From Hexactinellida sp. DTS-2022 (taxonomy: Eukaryota > Porifera > Hexactinellida): DNA of 64,000 nt. The notes beneath the pieces were generated by a model that was given only the letters and a program-made list of their open reading frames with translations, ran no database searches and was not told the origin of the DNA. Of the stretch, positions 1 to 11,440 are shown piece after piece (position 1 is the stretch's first letter; every line of letters starts with the position of its first letter). The position numbers were made by a program, and so were the translations under genes. The DNA lies in contig JAPNXP010000001.1 of assembly GCA_028753945.1 (NCBI GenBank), forward strand, positions 13,320,501-13,384,500, written 5' to 3'.

Positions 1-1
1 A

Positions 2-922
2 CGAATTAAGTCTGACACTAAAGTTAGTATTCAGCTACATAGCTGTAATTTCAGTGCTGCGACAGCTGTTAATATCTTTCCTAAACCAACAAATCAGATT
101 ATAGACAGCTTGAAACTAAGTATGAATGAATATTCATATAAAGCACTTCAGGAATTAACCAATCTATTCTCTGCAATTCAATCCTTATGTGTTTATGAAT
201 ATGATAGTTATTACGACGTTATGGTACCAGCTCTGTGTAAGGCGACACAATTTAGAGTATTACACCTCTATGACATTCCTTCTGAACACACTCCTAGGCT
301 AACAGCTGTGCTACCTCGGTTCTCTAAGCTACAAGAGATTGGATTCAATAATACCTCACTGCTACCTGCAATTAGTCATTTGTCAAATCTAACTTATCTA
401 CGGATACAAGATAGTACAACTAAAGACACAACTCTCTGTGATTATTTGCTACAGATTATTAATGGGAACAGCCACTCGTTAAAAGGAATGGAATTGTATT
501 ATTTGCACAGGATTGGATTGAATAATTGGAGTTTGCTTCTCAATAGTTTGGAACTTTGCACTAATTTAGTTCAGCTAAAGCTACAGTTCATTACTCTACC
601 AACTAATGACGTCACTCACTGGAGTAGCGCTGTTAAACAAATGAAGTCAATAGTTGAATTGCAATTCATTAAAGTCTCCCTCTCTGACACAGGATTATTA
701 TCTCTCTGTGAAGGCCTGATATACCATCCTGCTATTAGGAGTCTAGAGCTAGGAGGCTGTAAGCTGACTTCTCTATCCTGTGAGCCTCTAGCTAACCTAA
801 TTCCAACTGTCTCACTGCTGGAGACACTGACAGTCAGGGGACTATCTGAACCTGACAGAGATCCTATCTCATTACTCAAGGAAACAGCTGATGAGTTTGG
901 TATTGAGCTTAAGTTGTGTTAA
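2..922 (+). CDS. NLR-A, C-terminal LRR part of a NACHT-LRR protein (partial at left edge)
   Basis: The frame is open from base 2 to the TAA at 920-922, giving 306 codons that align end to end with the last ~306 residues of the two whole NLR proteins in the window (about 80% identical by eye). It holds about ten leucine-rich repeats and the shared C-terminal stretch SEPDRDPISLLKETADEFGI. In NLRs the LRR part senses ligand or restrains the NACHT ATPase in the cytosol; that role is inferred from the family. The NACHT and N-terminal domains lie outside the window. Residues that differ from NLR-B and NLR-C sit mainly at exposed positions of the LRR beta strands. A splice donor (AAG|GTATGT) follows at 943/944, 21 nt after the stop. 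The first ATG in this frame, at 110, is internal and not a start. Confidence 0.93.
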   Translation, partial: RIKSDTKVSIQLHSCNFSAATAVNIFPKPTNQIIDSLKLSMNEYSYKALQELTNLFSAIQSLCVYEYDSYYDVMVPALCKATQFRVLHLYDIPSEHTPRLTAVLPRFSKLQEIGFNNTSLLPAISHLSNLTYLRIQDSTTKDTTLCDYLLQIINGNSHSLKGMELYYLHRIGLNNWSLLLNSLELCTNLVQLKLQFITLPTNDVTHWSSAVKQMKSIVELQFIKVSLSDTGLLSLCEGLIYHPAIRSLELGGCKLTSLSCEPLANLIPTVSLLETLTVRGLSEPDRDPISLLKETADEFGIELKLC

Positions 923-943
923 CTTCTCATCTCTGCTAATAAG

Positions 944-2430
944 GTATGTATTCACTTTATTATACTATGTTAGTATAGTCAATTTTCCTTAATCGGGTCA
1001 CTTTGGTCCGAGGATAATTTAACAAGATTAGGCGAAGAAATCGATAAACCGAAGTATGTTATTTAGAGGTTCTTTATTCATTGTATACAGTTATACAGGT
1101 AGGAATCTTATAGTATAGACTTTAGTTGTTAAATACGTACATCTTTTATTGGATAAGTATTACCTATAATACGCATATTGTAATACGATTATACATATAC
1201 GGTACCTTAATTAATATCGCGCTCTTTGAATTTGCTTAGAACAACTTTCGGTTTAATAGTTATTCTTTTATTGATAATCGACTCATAGTATAGTCTGTAT
1301 GTACAAATTTGATTATTCGCTGGCATCTTGTATTTACAACAATATTTATATTATACTACTGAATTTATTTCGAAAACATCTCTGGTTGTTCATAGATTTA
1401 GCCAATAATACGTACTGATGGATAGCGTATTAAGTTATAATCAAGGTTGAAACCGCTCGAACCGAATATCAGTATTCATGAATAGCCCTACCGAATACAA
1501 AAGTGATAATATTTGGTTACGCCAACCGAATACCTGGGAATTATCCAGTTGCACGAAACGCTCCTTTTTGGAGTATTATTTTGGAAAAATATTAATTAGA
1601 AGCGCAGGGGTTTATCCAGAAGCGCGACATACGCCTAGAGGCGTATAAATTGGGATATGTTTGTGTTTAGGAGCGCGTAAACGGCCGAAAGTTCCCATAG
1701 AGTAATACAAAACTAACCTTTCAGGCATACAAAATTCATACTCTAGTGACCTTAGGGCAATTAGGAGCGTTAAATTTGAGTCCTGTATAATACTCTGTAG
1801 GGACGCTAAAAATAGGAATCTTCTTATATACCGTAACATATTTTTGTGATTTAAGCGTAATTACAAATGGCTGCATAAGACACTTCCCAATACGAACACT
1901 GATAATACTTGGTTACGTCACTCGATATCGAATACTGTTAGTATTCGATCTGGAGAACGAAACGAATATCAGGTTGGCAACCAAATATCGACTATTCGGC
2001 AAATAATATTCGGTTCAACCAAATATATCAGTATTCGGTTCAATCTTGGTTATTATACGTATTTAGGTATACGTAAACTAACTACCAAATTTAGACTCAA
2101 ATAATATAATTTTCATCCAATTATATGAAAATCTTTGTACTATTAATTTCTTAATTGCATGATTTTGTCCCTAACAAGACGGCTACATTAACCACTAATG
2201 TATTTGGTTCCATAATCATTATCCATGTAACTGTTTATATAGTTTGTTGTTGTTTACAACATTCAATACCGAATTTCCATTTAACTCTAAGTGAATTATA
2301 ACTTCCTCTAACAGTTCTATAAGAGCCATTAACCACTGCATCTATATTTAGCTAACAACTGCTATACAGATAGTTATTAGCCACTTGGTTAACCACTCCC
2401 TCTGTTTGATACCTTCTCTGTCTCCTCTAG
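944..2430 (+). other. NLR-A 3'-UTR intron
   Basis: The donor at 944 and the acceptor CTCCTCTAG ending at 2430 are both conserved at the matching places after NLR-B and NLR-C. The stop codon is only about 21 nt before the donor, so this intron should not trigger nonsense-mediated decay. It contains a diverged pogo-like MITE remnant near 975-1060 and an inverted-repeat element at about 1437-2056. No gene is seen. Confidence 0.65.
1437..2056. mobile_element. Inverted-repeat element, ~0.6 kb
   Basis: The left end (AATCAAGGTTGAA...CGAACCGAATA) and the right end (TATTCGGTTCAATCTTGGTT) are imperfect inverted copies. Motifs of the type TCAGTATTCGGTT recur in both orientations inside. A shorter version sits at the matching place after NLR-B (about 33890-34260). 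The NLR-C flank lacks it near 57610-57650. No coding capacity is seen; the superfamily is unknown. Confidence 0.55.
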
Positions 2431-2570
2431 ACTACACCTCGTATTCCTCTCCTCTCCAGTCTCCCTCTCGTTCTCATCTGATTATTCGTATTTGGAACTA
2501 ACTTCAGTGTTTATTTGTGTATTCTCTTGTTTGTATTTATCATTAAACACTCTCTCAATTGAATTGTGTT
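2431..2570 (+). terminator. NLR-A terminal noncoding exon and poly(A) signal
   Basis: This exon begins after the conserved acceptor CTCCTCTAG and is pyrimidine-rich at first. It carries ATTAAA at 2542-2547 where the NLR-B and NLR-C copies have AATAAA. A TG-rich stretch follows, as expected near a cleavage site. The exact 3' end is a guess. Confidence 0.6.
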
Positions 2571-2667
2571 CGTCTTACTGAGTCTACTTTAATTAATGCA
2601 ATCCTTTACAAAACTAAACAATACATATACGTACATTAATCTGCTTAAAAACCAGTTTTCACTTATA

Positions 2668-2768
2668 CAGTGGAATTGAATTATTAGTAACTCCCCTATT
2701 AGCAACATTGCTCAATTAGCAACGAAATTTCATGCAAAATGCGAGTTGCTAATAAAGCAATTCCACTG
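2668..2768. mobile_element. 101-bp MITE, pogo/Tc1 type
   Basis: The ends CAGTGGAATTG and CAATTCCACTG are perfect inverted repeats flanked by TA on each side (2666-2667 and 2769-2770). The body is also partly palindromic. No coding capacity. Confidence 0.8.
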
Positions 2769-2823
2769 TAATTAAAACTAATTCCTTATATAGTATCTGT
2801 TTTTTGGGACTTAGATACGAATA

Positions 2824-3021
2824 CAGTCAGGTCTGCTTATTATGAACAAGATTTCGTCTGCTTAATATGAAGATTTTTATTATGAACAAACCCTACAGTC
2901 CCATTTGCAATTTAACACCTTACATAGGGTTTGTATTAAGTGAGTTCGCTTATTATGAAGTCTCTCTATTCTGAACGCAATTTTTGGTTCCTTGAATGTT
3001 CATAATAAAATAACCTGACTG
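2824..3021. mobile_element. 198-bp MITE, pogo/Tc1 type
   Basis: The terminal repeats CAGTCAGGT and ACCTGACTG are flanked by TA dinucleotides at 2822-2823 and 3022-3023. The inner motifs TTATTATGAA and TTCATAATAA are also inverted. No coding capacity. Confidence 0.8.
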
Positions 3022-3901
3022 TATTTGCATTATTTGCAACTCACTGAGTCTACTCTATAGAATACTTTAACAAAGGACTGTAGGCTGCCAGCTAGGACCC
3101 TGGTACTTGGGTCCATTGTGTACTTATTGATATTTCGTAATCGACTAATGCTAGACACAGGAAATGTATTATTTTCGTATAGGAAGTCATATTTTTGGAA
3201 TCCATTGGTCATATTGCATCATCTCAAATATTTGTGGAATGTGAGTTTTGCTGTTTTCACACCATTTCCATGTACGTATGGTAATAATCTCAAATTCTCG
3301 ACTTCAGTTAGAGTTAGACATAAGAAATGTATTATTGTCAATAGGAAGTCTATGGTCTACTCTAAAACAATCACTGGAATAAGTATACGTTAATGCTACT
3401 GTAATCACCTCACAATTCAATCTATATATTGGATGGATTGGACGTGTTTTGGGCTATTAGAGGGAACCTATTAGATAGCAACAAAACCGTTAAGCGAAAT
3501 ATTAATACTTATTCGTTAACTCTAACTAGCAGATGACAATTGGTAGCACTTCCCATAGCTCGATACAAATCCAATTCTAACCCAATTCTTTTTGGAACAG
3601 CGACATTAGTCACGAGAGCTCATGTGTGGAATCTGAAGTTAATATAACAGCTGTTTCTCTGTGAATAGGCAGATCATTAATCGCTTCTCAAACTTGGAAA
3701 GCGGAGCGAATCTAAATTCAATTGTAGCCAGCCTCCGTCTTCGTAATGAGCGCTCTTTTTCGGTTCCTTTGTACTATCAATTAGGGACATTATTCGTTTG
3801 AAACAATATATGAAAAGGTTTCTACCATATAAATTATCAATTAATGCACTCATACTGTATTTTCCAACCTAAGACAGCTAAATCCCCTGATTTTCAGACA
3901 C

Positions 3902-4067
3902 CAGTAGAACCTCGTTAGTACGAACACGGTTTATACCAATTTCCGGATAATATGAACAAACAGTTCCACAAAACAGGTCCCTACAATGGCTATTCAATGG
4001 GTATTACTCCGGATAAAGCGAACAATTTCTACCCTCAGTTGGTATTCGTATTAACGAGGTTCCATTG
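3902..4067. mobile_element. 166-bp MITE shared with the NLR-C flank
   Basis: The ends CAGTAGAACCTCGTTAGTAC and TTAACGAGGTTCCATTG are inverted repeats. The same element lies at the matching place in the NLR-C flank (59556-59719). The NLR-B flank near 35420-35450 lacks it. Confidence 0.75.
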
Positions 4068-5620
4068 TACTTTAATTCTAAGGTTTCGCTCACTCGGTGT
4101 ATATATGAATGTCTAACATTAAATTGAGAAATGGATTTAATTTCCTGACCATGATATACAGTCTGCTTACCAAATGCTTGCGTTGTTATTTGAATATTTC
4201 TGAAGTTGCTGGTTATTAATTGTGGGAGAGATTGTATATTCCCAAATTATCCAACTGATCAATAGAACATTTCAAAAGTATTCGATAACATAGGACTAAG
4301 ATCCAGAAATTAGTTAAATGAACTTTACAGATACGTCCAAGAATACAAAATAATCTCCTTATTAGGCAGAATATGTAAACAGTAGTTCTAATTAGAAGTC
4401 CCTCCATCTTAACGTTATTAAATTAGAAATGAAACGAATATTCGAAATGAAACCAGGGATTTATCAAGGAGCGCGAGACGCTCCTATGGGAGTATGTTTT
4501 AGGAAAGATTTTAATTAGGAGCGGGAAATTTGGAATTCTTTCTTACACTGTAGCATTAATTTGTGATTTAGGCGTATTAAATTTGATCAGACCAGGATTA
4601 GGAGAGTAATTACAAATGCACTGAATGAATCGATTATTCGAAATGCAACGAATGTATTAAGAATATTCCATCGTTGAGATGGCAAAGGATAAAATCAAAT
4701 TCAAAAAAGCATACAGTGAAACACTGGTTTTTTAAATGCTACAAAAATTTAATAAGTTACAACTTACAAAGTGTATTAGACATTAATACAACTACGTGTA
4801 GTTTAGGTGGGAAAAGATATTACGATTTCTCAAATCCAGGGTTTCATTTAGGTGTGCGCAACGCGCCTCTAGGCGCATAATTTTAAACGAAATTATTCTG
4901 GCACTCAAAAATTGAGAAATGCTCCCAGACGTAATACAAATTGAGTATTTTAGGCACGTGTTAGCGAGCTCAAACTAAATCCAGGCGCGTAGAAAATTTT
5001 GCCTGAATGAAAGCCTGCTCCAATCAATACAAAAAGAAATTGTATTGTACTGTATAAAAAACCTATAATTATAGCTGTGCAGATAGCATTTTCTTATGAA
5101 GGCACTTTCAATCAACCAACGACGAAAATATAATGTTCCCAAAGAACCTGCTCTCGGCACAGCTGTAATTTTAGATTTTCTCTATACAAAATTGCAAAAT
5201 TCGTGATGCAGGGATTTTCGTTATTGTTTCTTTACATACCCGACAATTTTTTCTGCTCACATAGATTCAGTTTGAGCTCAACCATGCGCCTAAATTACCC
5301 AATTTCCAATAATTCTTTTGGAGTCTCGATTTTCGCATGTCTAGAAAAGTGTTGTCAGGTTTACGAGCCTGGGCCCTAGATTACCTGGCCTTTCTAACAG
5401 CTTCCACAGAATTTAACGAAATTCAACCGGCATTACATTTGAATAGGCATGTGTTTGGAATACAAGCGAGGCCCGAAGGCCCGAATGCAGTTGTAAGAAC
5501 GCGCGTAGAGCGGACGAGCAGCATGTAATACCTCATGTAAAAATAATCGTGTTGTATAAAAAGGTGGTAAATAATATAGATTTCAGCCCAATATTAGATA
5601 AGTTAGTAAGAAAGTAAGAA
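4068..5620. repeat. Spacer with inverted-repeat clusters and a GC-rich hairpin cassette
   Basis: Imperfect inverted motifs occur around 4430-4640 (matching ends ATTCGAAATG) and around 5050-5190 (TATAGCTGTGC against GCACAGCTGTAA). At about 5455-5525 lies an inverted copy of a GC-rich cassette also found at about 15430, 36551, 43617 and 62175; it contains a hairpin of the form GGCC-TTC-GGCC. The NLR-B flank has a related, shorter version. No convincing gene is seen. Confidence 0.55.
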
Positions 5621-5622
5621 TG

Positions 5623-6727
5623 TTTATTAAAATATAAATAACAACATAAATATGAAGATAGAGTTAAAGTACAGATAACAGAGTAGCTATACAAGTATTG
5701 GAATATAAGAGAGTCCATGGTTAGTGGTTAGCCTATACTGAGTATACAGCAGCAGACAGCTGCACATACTACAGATGAGTATCTGCTATAGAGACACGTC
5801 TCTTGGAGAACTCCTCTGCCAGAGAGCCCTCGGACCGAGTGTAGGAGTCCCCCTCTCCCTCCCCTGCCTTCAGCGTGTACAGGAGATCCTCAATCTCCGG
5901 GTCCTCCGAGTGCACAGCGCTGCTAGCCGCAACCTCAGAGGGAGGGTAGCTGTCCCCGACAACCGAGGAGGCAAATGGAATGCTGGGATTCGCGTATATC
6001 TTATCTTCCATGTAGCTAGGCGGCTCCATAGCCTGAGAGACATCGACATTCATTGGAGAGACAGGAGTCAGAGCGGTGTTCATTTCATTCACGTCTTACT
6101 GTGGGTAATACGACTTCTTGCGGGCCACAACGAATATGTACACAACGCTCACTCCATACACAGCCACAATATACACAACTAGCGCCACCTGTGCCAGCAT
6201 GGCTGCTATTAGGATGTACAGCGGTCCCGCTATGAGGTGGATAGCAGAGAAGAGCCATGCTACGCCTATCAACAGGAACAGCAGGAGCAGCTTGAATATC
6301 TCTCTGGTATTCTGAGAGGTGAAATATATGTCGTCATACTTGAGATCCTCGTTACTGGAGGTGCCAGTCAACAGGACAGCAAGCAAACACCGACTATAGA
6401 GAGAGCCAACAGACCTACGATGGGAATAACAGTTGTGACTATGGATACAGACAAGAGAGGGATAAAGCATAGGTCCCCGTTAGCATGCACATCTCCATAC
6501 ACTAGTGCCCATTCATGTCCCTGTACAAACCGAACTATCAACAGAGTCAGTAGCACTACAATCCCTGGAGTCAACCATGCAAAGCATGCATACACAACCA
6601 CAATGTATACAGCTAGGACTACCTGACTTGTGCTGTGGTATGAAGCCTCTCCCAGCAAGAAGACTGAGTCTGGCATACGACTGGTCTCGTGTGGAGGGAC
6701 ACACGGACAGTTCGGTATAGGTAACAT
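5623..6727 (-). pseudogene. 7TM receptor (GPCR) C-terminal part, copy A, disabled
   Basis: The minus strand encodes roughly TM4 to TM7 of a seven-helix receptor: a TM4-like stretch with FAWLTPGIVV, an extracellular loop ending GDLCFIPL, a TM5-like stretch ending SIVGVCLL, TM6 with IGVAWLFSAIHLIAG, TM7, then RKK and a tail of about 100 residues. The tail holds a PPSY motif, of the PPxY class bound by WW domains, and ends ADTHL at the stop 5769-5771. TM6 suggests the secretin/adhesion class, but only loosely. Compared with copy B this copy has a one-base loss near 6376 between TM5 and TM6 and a TAA at 6096-6098 before the tail. A minus-strand AATAAA lies at 5623-5628. TM1-TM3 were not found. 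It was carried along when the NLR unit duplicated. Confidence 0.65.
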
Positions 6728-7034
6728 GGTATCTACGGCATACCATGGTTGTAAAGGTTACCCTCCTGATGAGTCCTGATATGTGAGGATACCGCTCTCA
6801 TAGCATCCTATGCGTTGGGACCACAGGCTACAGTCTCATACTGGTAGTGTTCTCATCTCATACACTGTTAGTACTCACACAATAAGACTTATAGTCTACA
6901 AGAGCACACACTGTTTTATACACATAATAGCTGCTAAGGTATTATAATGTAGAGTTCTCTTTTAATAAACTACGTGTATAGAATTAGTGTAATGCAACCT
7001 GAATTAGGGTTATGGAATGAGTCACAACTTTTGA

Positions 7035-7141
7035 CATGCGTATGTGGTTCTATGGTTACAGTTAAATATGATTAGTACACTATTCCTATAATTAGTCACA
7101 TATTGCATCTATTTATATAGTAAGATTGTTTAATGGCTCTG
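7035..7141 (+). promoter_or_regulatory. Diverged relative of the NLR promoter
   Basis: The order GGTTACAGT, CCTATAATTAGTC, ATATTGCATCTAT, a TATA-like TTTATATAG and TGGCTCT matches the NLR promoter cores at 14.5, 23.4, 42.8 and 44.3 kb. The kB-like site of those promoters is not kept here. No leader exon follows; Gypsy sequence begins right after it. The same arrangement is seen at about 37855-37955. Confidence 0.5.
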
Positions 7142-10100
7142 TCGCAAATATTTTTCCGTGTTGTTTTTGGTTCGGTCGGACCAAAGACAACGTGACAGAC
7201 CCAAGCTTGCTGGAAGGCCCTAAGCACGGTCTCCGTTTCCTGATCTTTGAGTGGTTGTAATTCTACATACCGAAACGACATTGACGACATTGTCCAAACG
7301 ACATTGACTGTATAGGTTCGCGACCGATAACTTTCCTTTTAACTTTCTGGCAAGAGATACCAACCGCGGCAAAACGCCTGGACTTCGTGTCTCATTTGTG
7401 GCCAAAAGTAGTTTCTCCTTAATGCTCTAAGTGTCTCGGCTTGGTCCAGGTGATGTTGCGTATATGCGTATAGGTGACGTAATCGCTTCCTGGGGAAGAT
7501 GCTTGAGGGTCATATGCGGCCTTCGAAAGTAGGTTCTCCTCGACGAATTGAAGTTTGTGAGAAACTCTTCTCAGCTGACCACTACATACTCGTCCCGCTC
7601 TAGAAATTCTGTACTGCTCCCTTGATAATCTCCACTTATGCGTGCATATAACCTCATTGGATCATTTGTAGAGAATATTCTATCTTCAAATTGTACTTCC
7701 TGGTTGACTGTTTCGTCATAACTCAGTCCTGGGTTCCGGCTTAAGTAATCTGCCACTTTATTCTCCCGCCCCGCCTGTGGGAGATCCTAAAGGGCAGCTC
7801 TTGCAGCTCCATTAGCCAGCGGACATACGCATGCTTCGGTCTCTCTGTCCTTTCAGCCATTGAAGTGGGCAATGATCAGTGATCAGTGATCAGAGTGATC
7901 CCGGTGCCCCTGTAGGTATACTGCCCGCTTACGTGTGGCCGCCACTAGCGCCCAGACTTCAGAGTTCTCGCCAGGATTTTTCGTTGAAAGGGTACATGAG
8001 AGTGATATATTCAATGATTTAATGAAACCTTCCAATTATAATATTGACTCAATTGGAACATGCCAACTAACTACTAAAGGGTACAATAGATTTCAACAAG
8101 GGCATGTAGCTTTTGATAGAGGCCTAGTGAGAACCCTATCAGGCTCCCAGCTGCCCAGTTGAGTAATTCTGTTGGCTGGAATTCAGGGAAGAGCAATAGA
8201 ATTGTATAGGCCTCAATTTACCAATGCTATTGTCTAGTTGAGATAGTACCGCTGCGACACCTGTCGAGCAGGCTTCTGCTTCGAGGTAAACTCGGCCCTC
8301 CAGTCTGGGTACAACAGGGAAACATGTTGCGCACTAGGCGAGTGCGCAGCTCGTTAAACGCCGTTCGAGACTCCGAATCCCAACACCAGTGTTTCCCTTT
8401 CTTCAGCAAACGATATAACGGTTCGGCAATTGTCGACATGTCCCTTATATAGCATCTATAGTAGTTAACAGCCCCGATGAAACCTTGTAACTCTGTTACT
8501 GAATTGTGTTCTGGAAAGGATTCTAGCCTATGGACGTAGTCCGTTACGGGACACCTCCCTTCGCTTGAGATCGAGTGTCCTAGGAACTCTAGAGAGGAGA
8601 AACCAAGTTGACATTTGTCTTGACGCAGCTGCAGTCCTGCCGTATTAGGTATTCAAATGTGGTTCGCAGGTCAAATGTGGTCCGTTAGGGTTGGAGATAA
8701 CACTAAGTTATCCTCCACGTGGCTCTCGCAGTTGGGTACCGTCTCCAGCGCCTTGTCTATGACTCTCTGAAAGGTCGCTTGTGCGCTGCAGAGGCCAAAT
8801 GGCATAACCAGCATCTCATACATACCCGAGGCGTATGAAAGGCGTATTTCGATGTCAGCCGGTCTGACGGGGATCGTCCAGTACGCTGACGCAATATCCA
8901 ACTTGGAAAAGTAGCGATTTGCTTTTAAACGGTCGAAGACTGAGACTGACTCATAGGCGTAGGCTCCGGTAGGGTTGGCGAGGCCATGGTCCTACCAATA
9001 AATTGTCAAGAGCCATCATTTTCTATTAAGTATGATGCAAGTTAGCATAGATGGCCCTACCAATCCTGAGTCTAGGCCCAATGGTCCTACCAATCCCCTA
9101 CCACGTTTAGCCGCCGGTAGTCGATTGCGAACCTTTGGATTCCATCCCTCTTCTTGACCAGTACCCCGTCAGAGGCCCAGGGTGACCGGCTTCGTCGGCA
9201 TATAGAGGGTTTGCACTGAGCATCTCTTCGAGCTGTCTCAATATCTCTGTTTCCCAATGTAGGGGAATCCGCCTAGGCCTTGATTTCTGAGGTGGTGCGT
9301 CTCCCGTTAGTATTGAGTGTAATTCCTTGATCCTGCATCTTGCGGGGCGTTTATGGTTTTGGCAAAAATGTGCCCGAATTGAGTAGATTCGCTTTTCGTC
9401 TAAATCGCATGGCTAGGATATTTGGACCTTGTTTTCCCCTGCCGTTGCTTCAAAGACTCCTCCTCCTTATCTTCCATGGCCCGGACTAAGGGTGTAGCGC
9501 AGCTAAGGGCCGTCTGGGCGGGGACCCAAAGTCTCCCTAACTTTACCCGGCCATTGTCCAAGTCGAATACCACCTGTACTACTTGTTTCATGAACCTTCT
9601 TCCTATAATAGTGTGGGTTGGTCGCTATCTAGTACTTTGATTCTTTCAATCACTGGGTCTAGCTCTCCTATTCTGGTAGTGGCTTCCACGTACCCAACGA
9701 CTTTACTGGATTATTTCACAACCATAGACTCTGAGGCGACCCGTACCATGGAGCTCTCCAAGTTAAGCTTCCGCGCTGTATTCAGGTTCATAGCACTTGG
9801 TGCTGCTCCGGTGTCGAGCATAGCGCACACTTGGTGTGAGCCGATCTGGACTTGCACGGTAACTGCCTCTCCTTCGGTGTGTGTCTGTTAGATGTCTTGC
9901 TTGTAGGATTGTTCGTAGCTCCGCTCTCCTCCCCTCTCGTGTCCTCCCTCCAGTTTCCTCTCTGTTTCGACCTCTGTTCTACTATCCTCTCCGGGGCAGG
10001 TAGCTAGTCTGTGACCTTCCTCACCGCAACTGGAGCAAAGTTTGTTGGGACAAACGCGATCAAAGTGTCCAGGGGAGGCGCATATAAAACACTTAGGTCG

Positions 10101-11115
10101 TTCCGTTTGGTGTTCCAGCCTCTTACCTGGGGGCGGACAAGCTGCATGTCGGTTGTAATTCGCTCTTTCGACTCCGAATAACCTTGCATCGGTTCCCCAG
10201 CCGTTATGGCCAGATTACTGGAGTCTCGTCTCGGAGGCAGGGGTTGCACTTGCAACGGACTGTACTCGACAGCCGCGGTGTCGGGCTATGCCCTTTCCGC
10301 AAACATCTCCCGAAGTGTGGTGCTGAACTGGAGTACCTCTTCTGCCGACATAGTGTCTTCTTTTCGCTTGACCCAATCCTTCAGCTTCTGCCGGACCTCT
10401 GGCGGGTCTGGGATACCATAGAGATACAAGCAGACTTCCGGTCAGCCCTGCTTTTGTTGCTTCTTCTAGGTAACGAGTGAAGAAGTCCTGCACTGGTTCT
10501 CCGGACCCCAGGCCATTTACGGAAATTTGCTGCTGCTTCGAAAGTATCTACTTCGGGGTCGAGCCTTTCTTTCAGGTAGGCGAATGCCTCCTCAAGGTTA
10601 TCTCTGCCCATTGCCCCTGGCTACTTTTCCTCGAGACGGCCTCTTTCCACATACGCGGGAAGGAGTAGGACTGCCACTTTCTGCTCCATGCCCGAAACGG
10701 CCGCTACGAATAGTGGTCGCCATGCTGCGATTGTTTGCCCCTCTCTGAGTGGGGGGATCGCAACGGCAAGGGTGTTGCCATCGCTGAATACGTTTAGTAA
10801 TTATGATAAGGGTAAGGCACGATGTAGAGCGATAATAGTTTGATAGTGGTTATTCAATACATAGGCGTAGCACGGGGTTCGGGTGGTCAGGACATGGCAG
10901 GACCAGTTTTCATTTGTTCTCCTATATTACATAGTAGGGAACAGTTTTGGAAGGACCACTTTAACTGTTTGGCCTGAGACCTTTCAGAGCCGTGCGACGC
11001 CTCTGCAGTGTATTGATAATTCTATTGCACTTTTGAACAACATTTCATTCTTTAATCTCGGACTGTACCATGTACAGTTAAACTCGGATTTCAGTTCCCA
11101 TAGGAACACATAGTA
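7142..11115 (-). mobile_element. Ty3/Gypsy LTR-retrotransposon fossil, unit A
   Basis: The parts, in minus-strand order, are a leader-like segment (about 11115-10800), gag (about 10800-10000, with a CCHC-like knuckle near its end), a protease-region segment, reverse transcriptase (motifs DIASAYWTIPV and FGLCSAQATFQ near 8700-8900), RNase H (near 8250-8440 and ADYLSR near 7750) and the start of the integrase core (YVELQPLKDQ near 7270). No LTR pair was recognised. It is broken, with many interruptions (of the order of ten), and looks old. A short stretch near 8960-9110 with repeated CCTACCAAT motifs looks inserted. Confidence 0.85.
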
Positions 11116-11134
11116 TCTATAGCTATCACTAGAT

Positions 11135-11440
11135 CTTATGCTTACATGTGTTATGAGATGATGCCACGATCTAGTATGAGACTAGTCGCTGTTCCGACCC
11201 CATCCCATACTAGGGATGTTATGTGAGTGGTTTCCTCCCATTGCAGGGACTCATCAGGAGGGTAACCCTCGACCCTCCATACTGCCGGGCTGTGCCTCTC
11301 CGAGGTCCCCGCACTGTCCATGTGTCACTCATGGGTTACCAGCCCTATTCCCAGGCTTGCAGCCTCCGACCCATAGGCAGAGTGCCTCGTACTGCCATCC
11401 TACATAGGCTATCCAACTGAATGATAATACTGTATGGTAT
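11135..11440. other. GC-richer block conserved between units A and B
   Basis: About 300 bp resembles 39195-39480 closely, although both lie in AT-rich spacer. It holds CTCATCAGGAGGGTAACC, which also occurs inverted beside the 7TM pseudogene (about 6760 and 37770). Open frames of 60-67 codons exist, but an indel shifts them between the copies, so I do not call a protein. It may be an outlying part of the 7TM locus, or a repeat. Confidence 0.4.

Noticed and set aside
5337-5528. 63-codon frame over the GC-rich cassette
   Set aside because: It overlaps a repeated hairpin cassette found elsewhere in both orientations, and the frame is not kept between copies.
7142-11115. LTR pair for the Gypsy fossil
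   Set aside because: No direct terminal repeats could be seen by eye around the element in any of the three units, so I give no LTR coordinates.
11216-11407. Short plus-strand frames in the GC-richer conserved block
   Set aside because: The matching block at 39270-39473 has an indel that shifts the frame, so protein constraint is not supported.
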